The notes under the pieces: model-generated | Database searches by the model: none | The model's input: the letters and a program-made list of their open reading frames with translations, nothing else | Told to the model about the DNA's origin: nothing | Source: Coriobacteriaceae bacterium | Lineage (GTDB): Bacteria; Actinomycetota; Coriobacteriia; Coriobacteriales; Coriobacteriaceae | Length of the DNA: 59,076 bases | Reading direction: 5' to 3' | Assembly: GCA_902362275.1 (NCBI GenBank) | Contig: CABIWB010000001.1 | Coordinates: 78,137-137,212, forward strand | Part shown: piece after piece, positions 1 to 8,780 of the stretch | Layout: each line of letters opens with the position of its first letter | Numbering within the stretch: the first letter of the stretch is position 1 | Program-made: the position numbers and the translations under genes

Positions 1-40
1 CCGGCCCCGCGCGTGAACGCGCGGTTAAGCCGCTGCGAAC

Positions 41-192
41 AAAACTATGCCGGATTACGGGGCTAGATAGCGAACCTTCGACCATACAGAAAATCGCAAA
101 AACAAAACCGCAGGTAGATAGCCTGCCGTTTTTCAAAAAATGAAGGTATGGATGAGGGCCCTGACATTAGCCCCGTAATCCGGCATAGTTTT
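41..192. repeat. Nested-hairpin intergenic repeat, copy A
   Basis: A 152-base element bounded by a perfect 24-base inverted repeat (41-64 and 169-192; outer end AAAACTATGCCGG). Inside lie CCATAC (82-87) opposite GTATGG (146-151) and a central hairpin whose arms start near AAAACCGCAGG (104-114). No coding potential is apparent. It shares its core with copies B and C. Whether it is a MITE, a transcribed RNA or a bidirectional terminator cannot be told from sequence. Confidence 0.8.
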
Positions 193-302
193 GAAATAGC
201 ATCATATCCGTAACAGCCCTTGATCACCTCAAGGACGGAGGAAAACGGGTCATTTTGGCCTCGCGAGGGCCGCCGCGTGACTCGTCTGCCACGAAATGGG
301 CC

Positions 303-432
303 CATCTACTACGTTTAGGCTGCTACCCTCAACCATGGCAAGTAATGCGAAATAAAAATCGCAGGTAGAACGCCTGCGATTTTGCATGAAAAGCGGGTAT
401 GGTCAGGGGTGTCGAGTCAAACGTAGTAGATG
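303..432. repeat. Nested-hairpin intergenic repeat, copy B
   Basis: Same internal architecture as copy A but with unrelated outer arms: a perfect 14-base inverted repeat CATCTACTACGTTT at 303-316 and 419-432. The central hairpin is perfect here (AAAATCGCAGG 355-365 with its complement 373-383, loop TAGAACG). The spacers on either side of B (about 193-300 and 434-540) also resemble each other, both containing GGACGGAG followed by AAAACGG and a TTTTGGC tract, so the larger unit including spacer seems duplicated. Nothing coding is seen in these spacers. Confidence 0.72.
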
Positions 433-540
433 CGCCGATTTCGTGGCGGGCGGTTCCGGCTGATTCCTTGGGGACGGAGAAAAACGGATCGTTTTTGGCT
501 TGAAGCGGCTTTCGGAGACACTTGACGTGGTCGCTCGAAC

Positions 541-692
541 AAAACTATGCCGGTTTACGGGGCCGGATTCCGGATCCCCAACCATACCGAAAAGCGTGAA
601 AATAAAACCGCAGGTAGACGAGCCGTCATTTTGCAGAAAACGCGGGTATGGATGGGGGTCCTGAGTTTAGCCCCGTAAACCGGCATAGTTTT
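541..692. repeat. Nested-hairpin intergenic repeat, copy C
   Basis: Again 152 bases long and starting exactly 500 bases after copy A. The outer inverted repeat is a perfect 22-mer (541-562 and 671-692). Where copy A reads CGGATTACGG in the left arm, C reads CGGTTTACGG, and the right arm changes to match, so pairing is kept. Its downstream flank (TTTTGAAATGGCAT) matches that of copy A. Confidence 0.8.
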
Positions 693-753
693 GAAATGGC
701 ATTAAATCGATGGCAGCCATTTTGCTATGCCGGAGCGGTCGGCCGTTGGGTAA

Positions 754-1393
754 TTACCCTCGCAGGTAGGCGATGGCGATTTGGGTGCGGTTGCGCAGGC
801 CCATTTTGGCCAGGATCGAGCTGATGTGGTTGCGCACCGTGCCTTCTCCCATATAAGCCGTGGCGGCAATCTCCTTGTTATCGAGGCCGCGGGCGATGAG
901 CTCGGCGACTTCGAACTCGCGGTCGGTCAGGCTGGCAAAGGCTGCGGGCCGGCGGGGCGTGCCCGTCTTGTCGCCCATTCCGTCAAAGTCAACATCTTCG
1001 ATTGCCTTGCCCTCGAGCACGCGTTTGCCATCCATGACCTGCGCCAACGCTGGCGGAATGGCGGCGACATCGGTCTTGATCAGGTAACCGCGGGCGCCCA
1101 GCTTGAGCGCCGACACAATGTACTCGTCATCCGAGAATGTCGTCAGAAACACCACGCGTGCCGCGGGGTCGTGCTCAAGGATTTCGCGCGCCGCCGAAAG
1201 GCCGTCGCGCCCTGGCATCTGAATGTCGAGCAGCGCGATATCGGGTGCGAGTTCGGCGTAGAGTGCCACCGCGTCGTTGCCGTCGGCTCCGGTGCCCACC
1301 ACTTCGATCTACGGCTGGGCGCCCAGGATAATCTTGAGCGAATCGACTACCAAGAGGTCGTCGTCGACAACTATGAGCCTTATCGGGCGTCAT
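754..1393 (-). pseudogene. NarL/LuxR-family response regulator, broken at the 5' end
   Basis: The intact part encodes the end of a receiver domain (phospho-acceptor Asp in ALLDIQMPGRDG, conserved Lys in GYLIKTD) and a C-terminal LuxR helix-turn-helix (LTDREFEVAELIARGLDNKEIA). Upstream in the same frame lies the expected start of a receiver, RLIVVDDDLLVVDSLKIIL, but a TAG codon (1312-1314) interrupts it after GAQP, where family members usually have Gln or another residue. In addition, the only well-placed ATG (1391-1393), which overlaps the kinase stop, is one base out of frame with the receiver. A product starting at the internal GTG near 1302 would lack the acidic pocket and could not be phosphorylated normally. 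Partner of the adjacent kinase. Either genuine decay or two sequence errors. Confidence 0.8.
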
Positions 1394-2525
1394 CTCCTTG
1401 CTGTTTGGGGACGGTGGCAAACACGCGCCAGCCGGGGGCGCCGGCGCGCAGGCCGGCGGTGAAGGTTCCGCCAAGCGCCTCGACGCGCTCGCGCATGGAG
1501 ACGAGCCCCATGCCTTCTGCGACGTTGCTGCTGCTCGCCGGGGTCGCGTCTGCGCCATCATCGGTAACGATGAGCTGGTAAAACGATGGATGCTCCATGC
1601 ACCGCACGGTAATGGTTTTGGCATGGGCGTGGTGCATGGCGTTGGAAAGCGCCTCGCGCAGCACCGCCGCAAAGCAGTTGGCGACGTTGGCGGGCGCATG
1701 CTCGGCCAAAACCTCAAGCTCAATCTGCGGACCGCTGTCCGAGCGCGCGCCTTCGACGATGCGTTCGAGCTGCACGGAGAGGTTGGCCGCATTGTCGTTG
1801 AGCGCGTGGACGCTGGCGCGCACGAGCTGGAGCGCCTCGTCAACGGTGTATTTGACGTCGGCGAAATCGGCGGCGACGCCAGGCTCGTCGGCGTGGACCA
1901 CGCGTAGGGCTTCGGCCTGCAGTGAGGCGCGCGTGAGCTGGTGGCCCACGTTATCGTGGATCTCGCGCGCGATGCGGGCGCGTTCGGCGAGCGTCGCGAG
2001 CTCGACTTCGTAGTCCTGGCGGTCGGCGAGGTCGCGGTTGCGTGCCTCGAGTGCCAGGGCGCGTTCTTGCAGCTTGTCGCGGGTGCGACGCATGCGTTCC
2101 TGTTCGCGCTCCAGCTGCGCGGTGCGCAGTGACAGCAACGTGGCGGCGACCGAAAGGATGGCGGTTAGCAACAGCGTTCGGGTGGTGAGCGCGCCGCAGC
2201 GAAGGTCCGTGGCAAGTGCGCAGGCAAACACGGAGCCAATCGCCAGCGCGGGCCAGATGCGTTCACAGCGCACGCGCCGCGCGATGTCATAGAGGGCGAG
2301 AGGTGCGAACGGCACAAACGGCGGCACGAAGACAGCCGCGATGACGTAGGCGTAGCTGCCGGCCTCGCTGCCGCGACGGGCGCGTTCTCCCTGCGCGACC
2401 TCGGCCAGCGAGGCGATGACAACGCCAAGGCAAAACGCCGCGACCAGGCGAACATCCACAGCAAGGCCCGTGGCGGCTGCGATGCAGCACGCCAGTACGA
2501 TCGATTTGTCGAATAGCCTGTTCAT
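1380..2525 (-). CDS. Sensor histidine kinase, NarL/DesK type (HisKA_3)
   Basis: A 381-residue membrane kinase. The N-terminal part (about 10-145) has several hydrophobic segments, followed by a coiled coil (LEREQERMRRTRDKLQERA), a HisKA_3 phosphorylation helix REIHDNVGHQLTRAS with the His, and an HATPase domain (EALSNAMHHAHAK N-box, DDGAD, GMGLVSMRERVEALGG). I choose ATG at 2525 (MNRLFDKS) rather than an upstream GTG because the preceding residues look non-coding. It runs divergently from the ABC exporter genes and overlaps the regulator start, so it likely senses an exported or cell-envelope compound and controls the exporter. Its partner regulator is broken. Confidence 0.88.
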   Translation of the reverse strand: MNRLFDKSIVLACCIAAATGLAVDVRLVAAFCLGVVIASLAEVAQGERARRGSEAGSYAYVIAAVFVPPFVPFAPLALYDIARRVRCERIWPALAIGSVFACALATDLRCGALTTRTLLLTAILSVAATLLSLRTAQLEREQERMRRTRDKLQERALALEARNRDLADRQDYEVELATLAERARIAREIHDNVGHQLTRASLQAEALRVVHADEPGVAADFADVKYTVDEALQLVRASVHALNDNAANLSVQLERIVEGARSDSGPQIELEVLAEHAPANVANCFAAVLREALSNAMHHAHAKTITVRCMEHPSFYQLIVTDDGADATPASSSNVAEGMGLVSMRERVEALGGTFTAGLRAGAPGWRVFATVPKQQGDDAR

Positions 2526-2723
2526 ACGGGTATTGCACGCGATGCCGCGCACGGGGGAGGCGCCACTCAGAGCAACCGTGACATTCCTCCCACGCGGCGG
2601 GGCGGTCGCGTCAGCGGGCCACGCGACCAAGCCCCGCACTCGTGACAAAGCTCACTGGTGCGCGCCGTCAGCTCCTGCGATGATGAAGTCGTACCGGGCC
2701 GCAAGCAACAGAAGGGCCGCCTC

Positions 2724-3662
2724 ATGACAGACATCGTCCACGTCGAAAACCTCGTTAAGCGCTACGACGACCTTATTGCGCTCGACCACTTTAACCTGAG
2801 TATCGCTCCCGGCGAGATCTTTGGCCTGCTGGGCCCCAACGGCTCGGGCAAGACCACGTCCATCAACTGCATCCTACAGCTGCTCGCCTACGACAAGGGC
2901 GCCATCGAGCTGTTCGGCGAGCGCATGACGCCCGCCCGCTACGACCTCAAGCGCCGCATCGGTGTGGTGCCGCAGCAGGTGGCGGTGTTCGACGAGCTCA
3001 CCGTGCGCGAGAATATCGACTATTTCTGCAGTCTCTACGTCAACGACCTCAAGCGCCGCCGCGCGCTGGTGGACGAGGCGATCGACTTTGTCGGCCTGGG
3101 CGACTTTACCAAGTTCCGCCCCGGCAAGCTCTCGGGCGGCCTGGAGCGTCGTCTCAACATTGCCTGCGGCATCGCGCACAAGCCCGAGCTCATCTTTTTT
3201 GACGAACCCACGGTGGCGGTCGACCCGCAGAGCCGCAACGCCATCCTGGAGGGCATCTGCCGCCTGCGCGACGAGGGCGCCACGGTGGTGTACACCAGTC
3301 ATTACATGGAGGAAGTCGAGCAGATTTGCAGCCGCATCATGATCATGGACGGCGGCCGCGTGCTGGCGCAGGGCACCAACGACGAGCTCAAGCGCATGAT
3401 TCAGATGGGCGAGCGCGTGACCGTCGAGGTCGGCGCCGTCGAGCCCGCCACGGTCGAGCGGCTGCGCGCCCTCGAGCACGTGCTTTCGGTTGAGCTTTCC
3501 GGCGGCGAGCTCGTCTGCACCTGCGAAGCGAGCCCGCACAACCTGGTCGACATCCTCGACACGCTGCGCGCCGCCGACGTGGCGCTCGGCCGCGTGTGGA
3601 GCGAGCCGCCGACCCTCAACGACGTGTTCCTCGAGATCACCGGCCGCGAGCTGCGCGACTAG
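2724..3662 (+). CDS. ABC transporter ATP-binding protein (ABC-2 exporter)
   Basis: A 312-residue cytoplasmic ATPase. It shows Walker A GPNGSGKTTS, Q-loop (VPQQVAVFDEL), signature LSGGLERRLNIA, Walker B LIFFDEPTVAVD and the H-loop TSHYMEEVE. The C-terminal 90 residues form the accessory domain typical of NatA/DrrA-type exporters, with a final NDVFLEITGRE motif. ATG at 2724 is preferred over an upstream GTG because the protein then starts just before the first strand (MTDIVHVENLVKRY). Nine bases separate it from the first permease gene. It should power export of a drug, peptide or lipid; the substrate is unknown. Confidence 0.92.
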   Translation: MTDIVHVENLVKRYDDLIALDHFNLSIAPGEIFGLLGPNGSGKTTSINCILQLLAYDKGAIELFGERMTPARYDLKRRIGVVPQQVAVFDELTVRENIDYFCSLYVNDLKRRRALVDEAIDFVGLGDFTKFRPGKLSGGLERRLNIACGIAHKPELIFFDEPTVAVDPQSRNAILEGICRLRDEGATVVYTSHYMEEVEQICSRIMIMDGGRVLAQGTNDELKRMIQMGERVTVEVGAVEPATVERLRALEHVLSVELSGGELVCTCEASPHNLVDILDTLRAADVALGRVWSEPPTLNDVFLEITGRELRD

Positions 3663-3671
3663 GGGGCAGCT

Positions 3672-4859
3672 ATGTTCAACACCATCATCATTACGGTCAA
3701 GACGCTGCTGCGTCGGCCGAGTACGTGGGTCTGGGGCGCGGTCTTTCCCATCGCGCTTTCCACGATGTTCATGTTTATGTTTGCGAACCTCAGCTCCGAC
3801 GGCACAGTCGACCCGGTGCCGGTTGCCGTCGTGGCGGACGAGGCCTGGGATGCCTCGACCTTTAAGGACGTGGCCGCTTCGCTTGCCAAGGCAGGCGACG
3901 ACCAGCTGCTCGAGATCCACGAGTGCGACGACGCAGCCGATGCGAACCGTGCGCTTAAGGCCGGCGAGGTCGCGGGCATCTATACGGTCGACGACGCGGG
4001 CACGCCCAAACTCACGCTGTTATCGAGCTACGACAGCTCGCGCGCCACATCGGTGCTCACCGATCGCAGCATCCTGGAGACGGTGGCAAGCTCGTATACA
4101 CAAAATGCCGAGCTCATGCGCCATATTGCTCAGGACAACCCGGCGGCGCTCGCCGACCCGGAGGCGGTTGCGCGCGCCCTGTCGCTCAAGGGCGGCACCC
4201 GCCGCGTAAGCTTAACACGCACCGCGCCCGATGGCACGGTCATCTACTACTACGCGCTCTTTGGCCTGGTCGCGATGATGTCTGCCGAGTTTGCCGCCTT
4301 GAGCGTCGTCGACCTGCAGCCCAATCTGTCTGGCCTTGGCGCGCGCCGCTGCGTGGGCGGTCTTTCCAAGACGGCGTCGCTGGTCGGTATCTTTGTGGGC
4401 TCGTGGCTGGTTTCCTTTGCTTCGATGACGATCGCGATCGGCTACGTGCGTCTGGTCGTGGGCGTCGACTTTGGCGGGCGCGAGGGGCTGTGTCTGGTGG
4501 GTGCCGCCGCTTCCGCGCTTGCCGCCACGGGCCTGGGATTCTTTGTGGGTACGCTTCCCGTTAAAGGCGGCAAGGCGTCCAAGTCCGGCATCCTTACGGG
4601 CTTTGCTACCACGTGCGCCCTGTTCGCCGGCCTCTACGGCGAGCCGGCGATGGCGCTTGCCGACGACGTCGCCCGCGCTTGTCCGGTCGAGTGCTGGCTC
4701 AACCCCGTCAAGCTCATCTGCGACATGTTCAATCGCCTGTATTTCTTTGAGGGCCTGGGCCCCTTTGTCGTTTGCGCTGGCGCGCTGGTCCTCATGGCCC
4801 TGGTGTTTGTCGCCGCCGCTACGCTGATCTTTGGAAGGAGCCGCTATGAGCACCTTTAA
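3672..4859 (+). CDS. ABC-2 type permease, first subunit
   Basis: 395 residues. One membrane span near residues 15-35, then an extracytoplasmic domain (about 40-190), then five or six hydrophobic segments to the C-terminus: the ABC2_membrane_3/YhgE-like plan. It lies directly after the ATPase gene and overlaps the next permease gene by 14 bases, so the three are translationally coupled and probably form one exporter with two different permease subunits. The substrate cannot be read from sequence. Confidence 0.87.
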   Translation: MFNTIIITVKTLLRRPSTWVWGAVFPIALSTMFMFMFANLSSDGTVDPVPVAVVADEAWDASTFKDVAASLAKAGDDQLLEIHECDDAADANRALKAGEVAGIYTVDDAGTPKLTLLSSYDSSRATSVLTDRSILETVASSYTQNAELMRHIAQDNPAALADPEAVARALSLKGGTRRVSLTRTAPDGTVIYYYALFGLVAMMSAEFAALSVVDLQPNLSGLGARRCVGGLSKTASLVGIFVGSWLVSFASMTIAIGYVRLVVGVDFGGREGLCLVGAAASALAATGLGFFVGTLPVKGGKASKSGILTGFATTCALFAGLYGEPAMALADDVARACPVECWLNPVKLICDMFNRLYFFEGLGPFVVCAGALVLMALVFVAAATLIFGRSRYEHL

Positions 4860-6051
4860 GACCGCGCTTCGCATGGCACTGGCGCACCCGTTCTACCTGC
4901 TCATCTATACGGTGTTCATCTCGCTCATGGGCGTATTCATCGCGGCTTCGGTGAGCTGGAACTCGTCGCAGCTTACCGAGTACAAGCCCTACGACACCAA
5001 CGTGATCGTGGTCGACCGCGACAATAGCGACCTTTCGCGGGCGCTTACCAAGCACCTGGGCTCACGCTTTGACCTGGTCACGGGCATCGGCGACGACGCG
5101 TACGACCTTGCCGATGCGCTCTCCAAGAGCAACAGTGCCAAGGGCAGCGCCGACTGCGTGTTCTTTATCCCGGAGGGGTTCGAGGACGACCTTGTTGCAG
5201 CCGCCCGTGCGGGGGAAGCCCTGCCCAAGCTCGACGTGGCCTACGGTTCCGGCACCATGGCGGCGGCGCTCTCGTCTGCCGAGGCCTCGCGCTGGATCTC
5301 GCTCGCGGGCGCTGCGGCGGCGCTTGAACCAGCTGCCTCCAACGGTGACGTCGCAAGGGCCGCCGAGCACGCTGCCGCAAAGCGCGCGGAGGTCCAGATC
5401 GAGCAGGTCAAGGTCGACTCGACTGCTGCTACCACGCTCGAGTCGTACTTCAACTTTGGCGCGTACGCGATCATCTCGTCGGTCATCGTGTCGGTGGGAC
5501 TGGTGTTCTCGGGCATGAACGAGCCCGAGCGCGTGCGCCGCATGGATGCCAGCCCGGTCTCTGAGCGCCAGCGTTCGCTCGCTGTGTTCGCGGCCGCCGC
5601 CGTGCTCACCGTCTGCATCTGGCTCGTGTCGAGCATGATGAGCGTCGTGGGCTTTGCCAGCGCGGTTGCCGAGGTCGGCGTGGGTCGCGTGTGCCTGGCG
5701 CTGGCGGCAACGTTTGCCCTGGCGTGCACGCCGCTGGCCGTTGGCTTTACGCTGTCGAGCCTGGGCGCGCGCGAGGAGCTGCTCAACGGTGTGGGCAACC
5801 TGCTCGGCATGCTCATGACGTTTTTGGGCGGCGCCTGGATGCCGCTGTCGCTCATGGGCTCGGCCGTGCAGACGGTGGCGCACTTTGTGCCGACGTATTG
5901 GGTGAACGACGCGATCGGCAAGGCGCTCTCGTCGGACCTGACGTCTGCCGCGCTGGGCGACATCGCCTGCGACCTAGGCGTCACCGTGCTCTTCGCCGCA
6001 GCCATCTCCGCCGCAGGCCTGGCCCTCGCACGCGCCAAATCCCGCGCCTAG
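4846..6051 (+). CDS. ABC-2 type permease, second subunit
   Basis: 401 residues with the same plan as the preceding permease: N-terminal span (HPFYLLIYTVFISLMGVFIAA), an extracytoplasmic domain to about residue 200, then five or six spans. The start ATG at 4846 follows AAGGAG (4834-4839) and lies inside the previous gene. The two permeases are similar in layout but divergent in sequence, consistent with a heterodimeric exporter. Downstream is a short hairpin repeat rather than a T-rich terminator. Confidence 0.87.
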   Translation: MSTFKTALRMALAHPFYLLIYTVFISLMGVFIAASVSWNSSQLTEYKPYDTNVIVVDRDNSDLSRALTKHLGSRFDLVTGIGDDAYDLADALSKSNSAKGSADCVFFIPEGFEDDLVAAARAGEALPKLDVAYGSGTMAAALSSAEASRWISLAGAAAALEPAASNGDVARAAEHAAAKRAEVQIEQVKVDSTAATTLESYFNFGAYAIISSVIVSVGLVFSGMNEPERVRRMDASPVSERQRSLAVFAAAAVLTVCIWLVSSMMSVVGFASAVAEVGVGRVCLALAATFALACTPLAVGFTLSSLGAREELLNGVGNLLGMLMTFLGGAWMPLSLMGSAVQTVAHFVPTYWVNDAIGKALSSDLTSAALGDIACDLGVTVLFAAAISAAGLALARAKSRA

Positions 6052-6054
6052 CCA

Positions 6055-6087
6055 CCTAGTCATTTAAGAACGTCCCCAATGACTAGG
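6055..6087. repeat. CTAGTCATT hairpin repeat (copy 1)
   Basis: Perfect inverted arms CCTAGTCATT and AATGACTAGG flank a loop TAAGAACGTCCCC. The same unit, whole or partial and in both orientations, recurs at 14566-14594, 30190-30271, 30389-30416 and 32676-32702, always between genes. It may act as a weak terminator or processing site after the permease gene. Confidence 0.7.
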
Positions 6088-6095
6088 CGCCGTGC

Positions 6096-6126
6096 TTGAC
6101 TTTGACCCTACTTCAGCGGGTACCAT
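6096..6126 (+). promoter_or_regulatory. Possible promoter of the DUF362 gene
   Basis: TTGACT at 6096-6101 and TACCAT at 6121-6126 are separated by 19 bases, about 44 bases before the start codon. The spacing is longer than ideal, so this is a weak call. Confidence 0.3.
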
Positions 6127-6169
6127 CCTCTTATGTCGGTAACGCCATATAGACCGAGGGGATATATCT

Positions 6170-7375
6170 ATGACCGCAACTGCACCCGCAGCACCCGCTA
6201 AGGTGTACTTCACCAACCTGCGCACGCATGCTCGCGAGAGCCAGCTCGACAAGCTCAAGCGTCTCATCCGTCACGCCGGTATTGAGCAGATCGACTTTGA
6301 GAACAAGTTCGTCGCCATCAAGATTCACTTTGGCGAGCTGGGCAACCTGAGCTTTTTGCGCCCCAACTACGCCCGCGCCGTCGCGGATGTCGTGAAGGAG
6401 CTGGGTGGCAAACCCTTCCTCACCGACTGCAACACGCTCTATGTCGGTAGCCGCAAAAACGCGCTCGAGCACATCGATACCGCCTACCAGAACGGTTTTA
6501 CCCCGTATGCCACGGGTTGTCAGGTCATCATCGCCGATGGCCTCAAGGGCACCGACGAGGCGCTCGTCCCGGTCGAGGGCGGCGAGTACGTGCACGAGGC
6601 CAAGATCGGTCAGGCGCTCATGGATGCCGATATCGTGATTAGCCTCACCCACTTTAAGGGCCATGAGCAGGCCGGTTTTGGCGGCGCCATGAAGAACCTG
6701 GGTATGGGTGGCGGCAGTCGCGCCGGCAAGATGGAGCAGCATGCCGCCGGCAAGCCGAACGTCGCGACCGAGCACTGCGTTGGCTGCCGTGCCTGCGAAA
6801 AGATCTGCGCGCACAACGCTATCTCGTTCGACGACACCCGCGAGCGCGAGCTTGCCAGCGGCGCTACTCGCACGGTGCACGTGGCTGCCATCGACCACGA
6901 TCGCTGCGTGGGCTGCGGACGCTGCATTGCGGCATGCAACCAGGACGCCATCAAGCCCGGCTATGAGGCCGCGGCCGATGTGCTCAACTGTAAGATTGCC
7001 GAGTACACCAAGGCCGTTGTCCAGGATCGTCCCAGCTTCCATATCTCGCTTGCCATGGATATCAGCCCCAACTGCGACTGCCATCCCGAAAACGACACGC
7101 CTATCGTCAACGATATTGGCATGTTCGCGAGCTTCGACCCAGTCGCCATCGACCAGGCTTGCGCCGATGCCGTCATGGCGTCCGAGCCGCTGCCCAACAC
7201 CGAGCTCACCGATAGCGCGGCCAAGATGGAGCACAACCACGAGCATCTGGAGGGCGAGCAGGCCAAGGACCCCTTCTGCATCACGCATCCCGACACCGAC
7301 TGGCGCGTGTGCATCGCGCACGCCGAAAAGATCGGCCTGGGCACGAGCGAGTATGAGCTCATCGAGGTCAAGTAG
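6170..7375 (+). CDS. DUF362 domain protein with two [4Fe-4S] ferredoxin motifs
   Basis: 401 residues. The N-terminal 180 residues match the DUF362 family (KVYFTNLRT, IKIHFGELGN, LTDCNTLYVGSR, SLTHFKGHEQAGFGGAMKNLGMG). Two clusters follow: CVGCRACEKIC near residue 203 and CVGCGRCIAAC near residue 245, each completed by a following Cys-Pro-like turn. A further SPNCDCHPEND motif near residue 297 may bind metal. No signal peptide, so it is probably a cytoplasmic electron carrier or iron-sulfur enzyme. The reaction is unknown for this family. It is monocistronic, with its own terminator. Confidence 0.9.
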   Translation: MTATAPAAPAKVYFTNLRTHARESQLDKLKRLIRHAGIEQIDFENKFVAIKIHFGELGNLSFLRPNYARAVADVVKELGGKPFLTDCNTLYVGSRKNALEHIDTAYQNGFTPYATGCQVIIADGLKGTDEALVPVEGGEYVHEAKIGQALMDADIVISLTHFKGHEQAGFGGAMKNLGMGGGSRAGKMEQHAAGKPNVATEHCVGCRACEKICAHNAISFDDTRERELASGATRTVHVAAIDHDRCVGCGRCIAACNQDAIKPGYEAAADVLNCKIAEYTKAVVQDRPSFHISLAMDISPNCDCHPENDTPIVNDIGMFASFDPVAIDQACADAVMASEPLPNTELTDSAAKMEHNHEHLEGEQAKDPFCITHPDTDWRVCIAHAEKIGLGTSEYELIEVK

Positions 7376-7423
7376 CGTCTAGCTATTGGACAAAACAAGC
7401 GCATTTGTAGCGTAAGTTGAGCA

Positions 7424-7462
7424 AAAGCCGCCCGTGAGCACAGCGCTTGCGGGCGGTTTTTC
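7424..7462 (+). terminator. Rho-independent terminator after the DUF362 gene
   Basis: GCCGCCCGTGAGC pairs with GCTTGCGGGCGGT around a short loop and is followed by TTTT. Confidence 0.75.
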
Positions 7463-7584
7463 AGAAGTGCGGTGAAAAATCGAATACCACCGACCACAAA
7501 CCGTTTTTTGACAACAAAACCCCTGATAAATTGTTGGTAAAACTGTGGTCTGGTCGGGCTTCGCGCGATTTTCCCCGCACTTCT
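7463..7584. repeat. AGAAGTGCGG intergenic element (copy 1)
   Basis: A 122-base non-coding element. The ends are inverted: AGAAGTGCGGTGAAAAATCG at 7463-7482 and CGATTTTCCCCGCACTTCT at 7566-7584. A second copy with diverged middle and matching end changes (GGAAG with CTTCC) lies at 47262-47383; both carry GTCTGGTCGG near the right end, so orientation is the same. MITE-like or a structured RNA; function unknown. Confidence 0.7.
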
Positions 7585-7628
7585 AAAACGGGGAGGGGTC
7601 AGATAGACCAGTAAACCGTACTATTCGC

Positions 7629-8594
7629 CTAAAAATTCCTATCGAGGAAGTCGTCGACCGTATTCCAGTAGAGCTCGGGGTCGACTTGCGTGCTCTTGGC
7701 GTGGGTGGCGCCGTGGATGGTGAGCTTTTGCTTGACCTTGCTGGCGCACGCGTCGTAGTTTTGGTCGAGCATGTCGTACGGCACAAAGGTGTCCTGGTCG
7801 CCGTGGATAAACAGCATGGGAACCGTCGCGTGTTTGAGTTACTCCACACTGCTCGCCTTATGAAAGTCGTAGCCCGCGCGTACGTTGCACACCAAGTTTG
7901 CTACATCGAGCAAGGGAAAGCTGGGCAGGCCGAACACGTCCTTGAGCTGCAGGGAAAACTCGTCCCAAACACTTGTATAACCGCAGTCCTCGATAATGCA
8001 TTTCACGTTTGCGGGCAGAGATTCCCCCGCTACATTCATGGCGGTCGCCGCGCTCATCGACTCGCCAAAGACCAGGATGCGCGCCTTGGGATCGGCCGCA
8101 GCGATCCGCCCGATCCACGCGACGACATCGAGTCGCTCGGGCCAGCCCATGCCGATGTAGCCACCGCCGGAACGCTCGTGGGCGCGGGCGGCAGGTGCGA
8201 GCACGTTCATGCCGCGGTCGTGGAATCGCTTGACGTATCGGGCCATACCGATGGGCTCGTTGGTATATCCATGCAGGCAGACGGCGTAGTCGTGCGTGCT
8301 CTCTGACGCAGCAAAATACCAGGCGGCAAGCTCGGTCCCGTCGTCCGCGGTGAGGCTGCTGCTTTCGCGGTTTTCCTTAAACCACGCCCGTGCCTCGCCC
8401 TCCTCGGCGTCAATCTGCTCGCCCTTTTCGGCGTCCTTGCCGTCCTGCATCATCTTCATGGCGTAGGGGGCGCGAGGGTTCAGGGCAAAGTCGAACAGAA
8501 AGTTGCCGGTAAAACCGAGCAGCGCGACAACGAGCACCAGCGCAATAACACCGGCTATCTTAAGTTTTCGATGGTGATGTGAGCTTTGGTCCAT
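7629..8594 (-). pseudogene. Membrane-anchored alpha/beta hydrolase interrupted by a stop codon
   Basis: Family: alpha/beta hydrolase with an N-terminal anchor (IAGVIALVLVVALLGFTGNFLF). Visible motifs are the oxyanion region CLHGYTN, the nucleophile elbow GESMSAA, and the C-terminal GDQDTFVP and GATHAKS segments carrying the catalytic Asp and His. A TAA at 7839-7841 cuts the frame between the nucleophile and the Asp/His part; the frame resumes without shift (LKHATVPMLFIHGDQD). One C-to-T change (for example CAA to TAA) would explain it. The 251-residue product lacks two catalytic-triad residues and is unlikely to be active unless the stop is read through or is a sequence error. Confidence 0.85.
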
Positions 8595-8614
8595 GCGGCC
8601 TTCTCCTCTAAGAT

Positions 8615-8675
8615 GTTAATGCGTCAACAATTAAACGAAGCGCATTATGGATGTTCACCGTTGATGCGTCAACAA
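8615..8675. promoter_or_regulatory. Paired palindromic operator-like sites
   Basis: GTTAATGCGTCAACAA (8615-8630) and GTTGATGCGTCAACAA (8660-8675) differ by one base and are 45 bases apart. The second contains the palindrome GTTGA-TGCG-TCAAC. They lie in the divergent spacer between the hydrolase and the HlyIII gene, directly upstream of the hydrolase start, and look like binding sites for a dimeric repressor not encoded nearby. Confidence 0.55.
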
Positions 8676-8780
8676 GCAAAGAATGGGTAAACAAAGGGTC
8701 ACGTATGGTGCAAATTTCGCACGTACCTAGACGCTTTGATATAGTGTTGAGAACTCTTTACGTTGGAGGATGTAACCGGC

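Noticed and set aside
1..753. CRISPR array
   Set aside because: The repeats are few, long, palindromic and spaced irregularly, without short identical repeats, and no cas gene is present.
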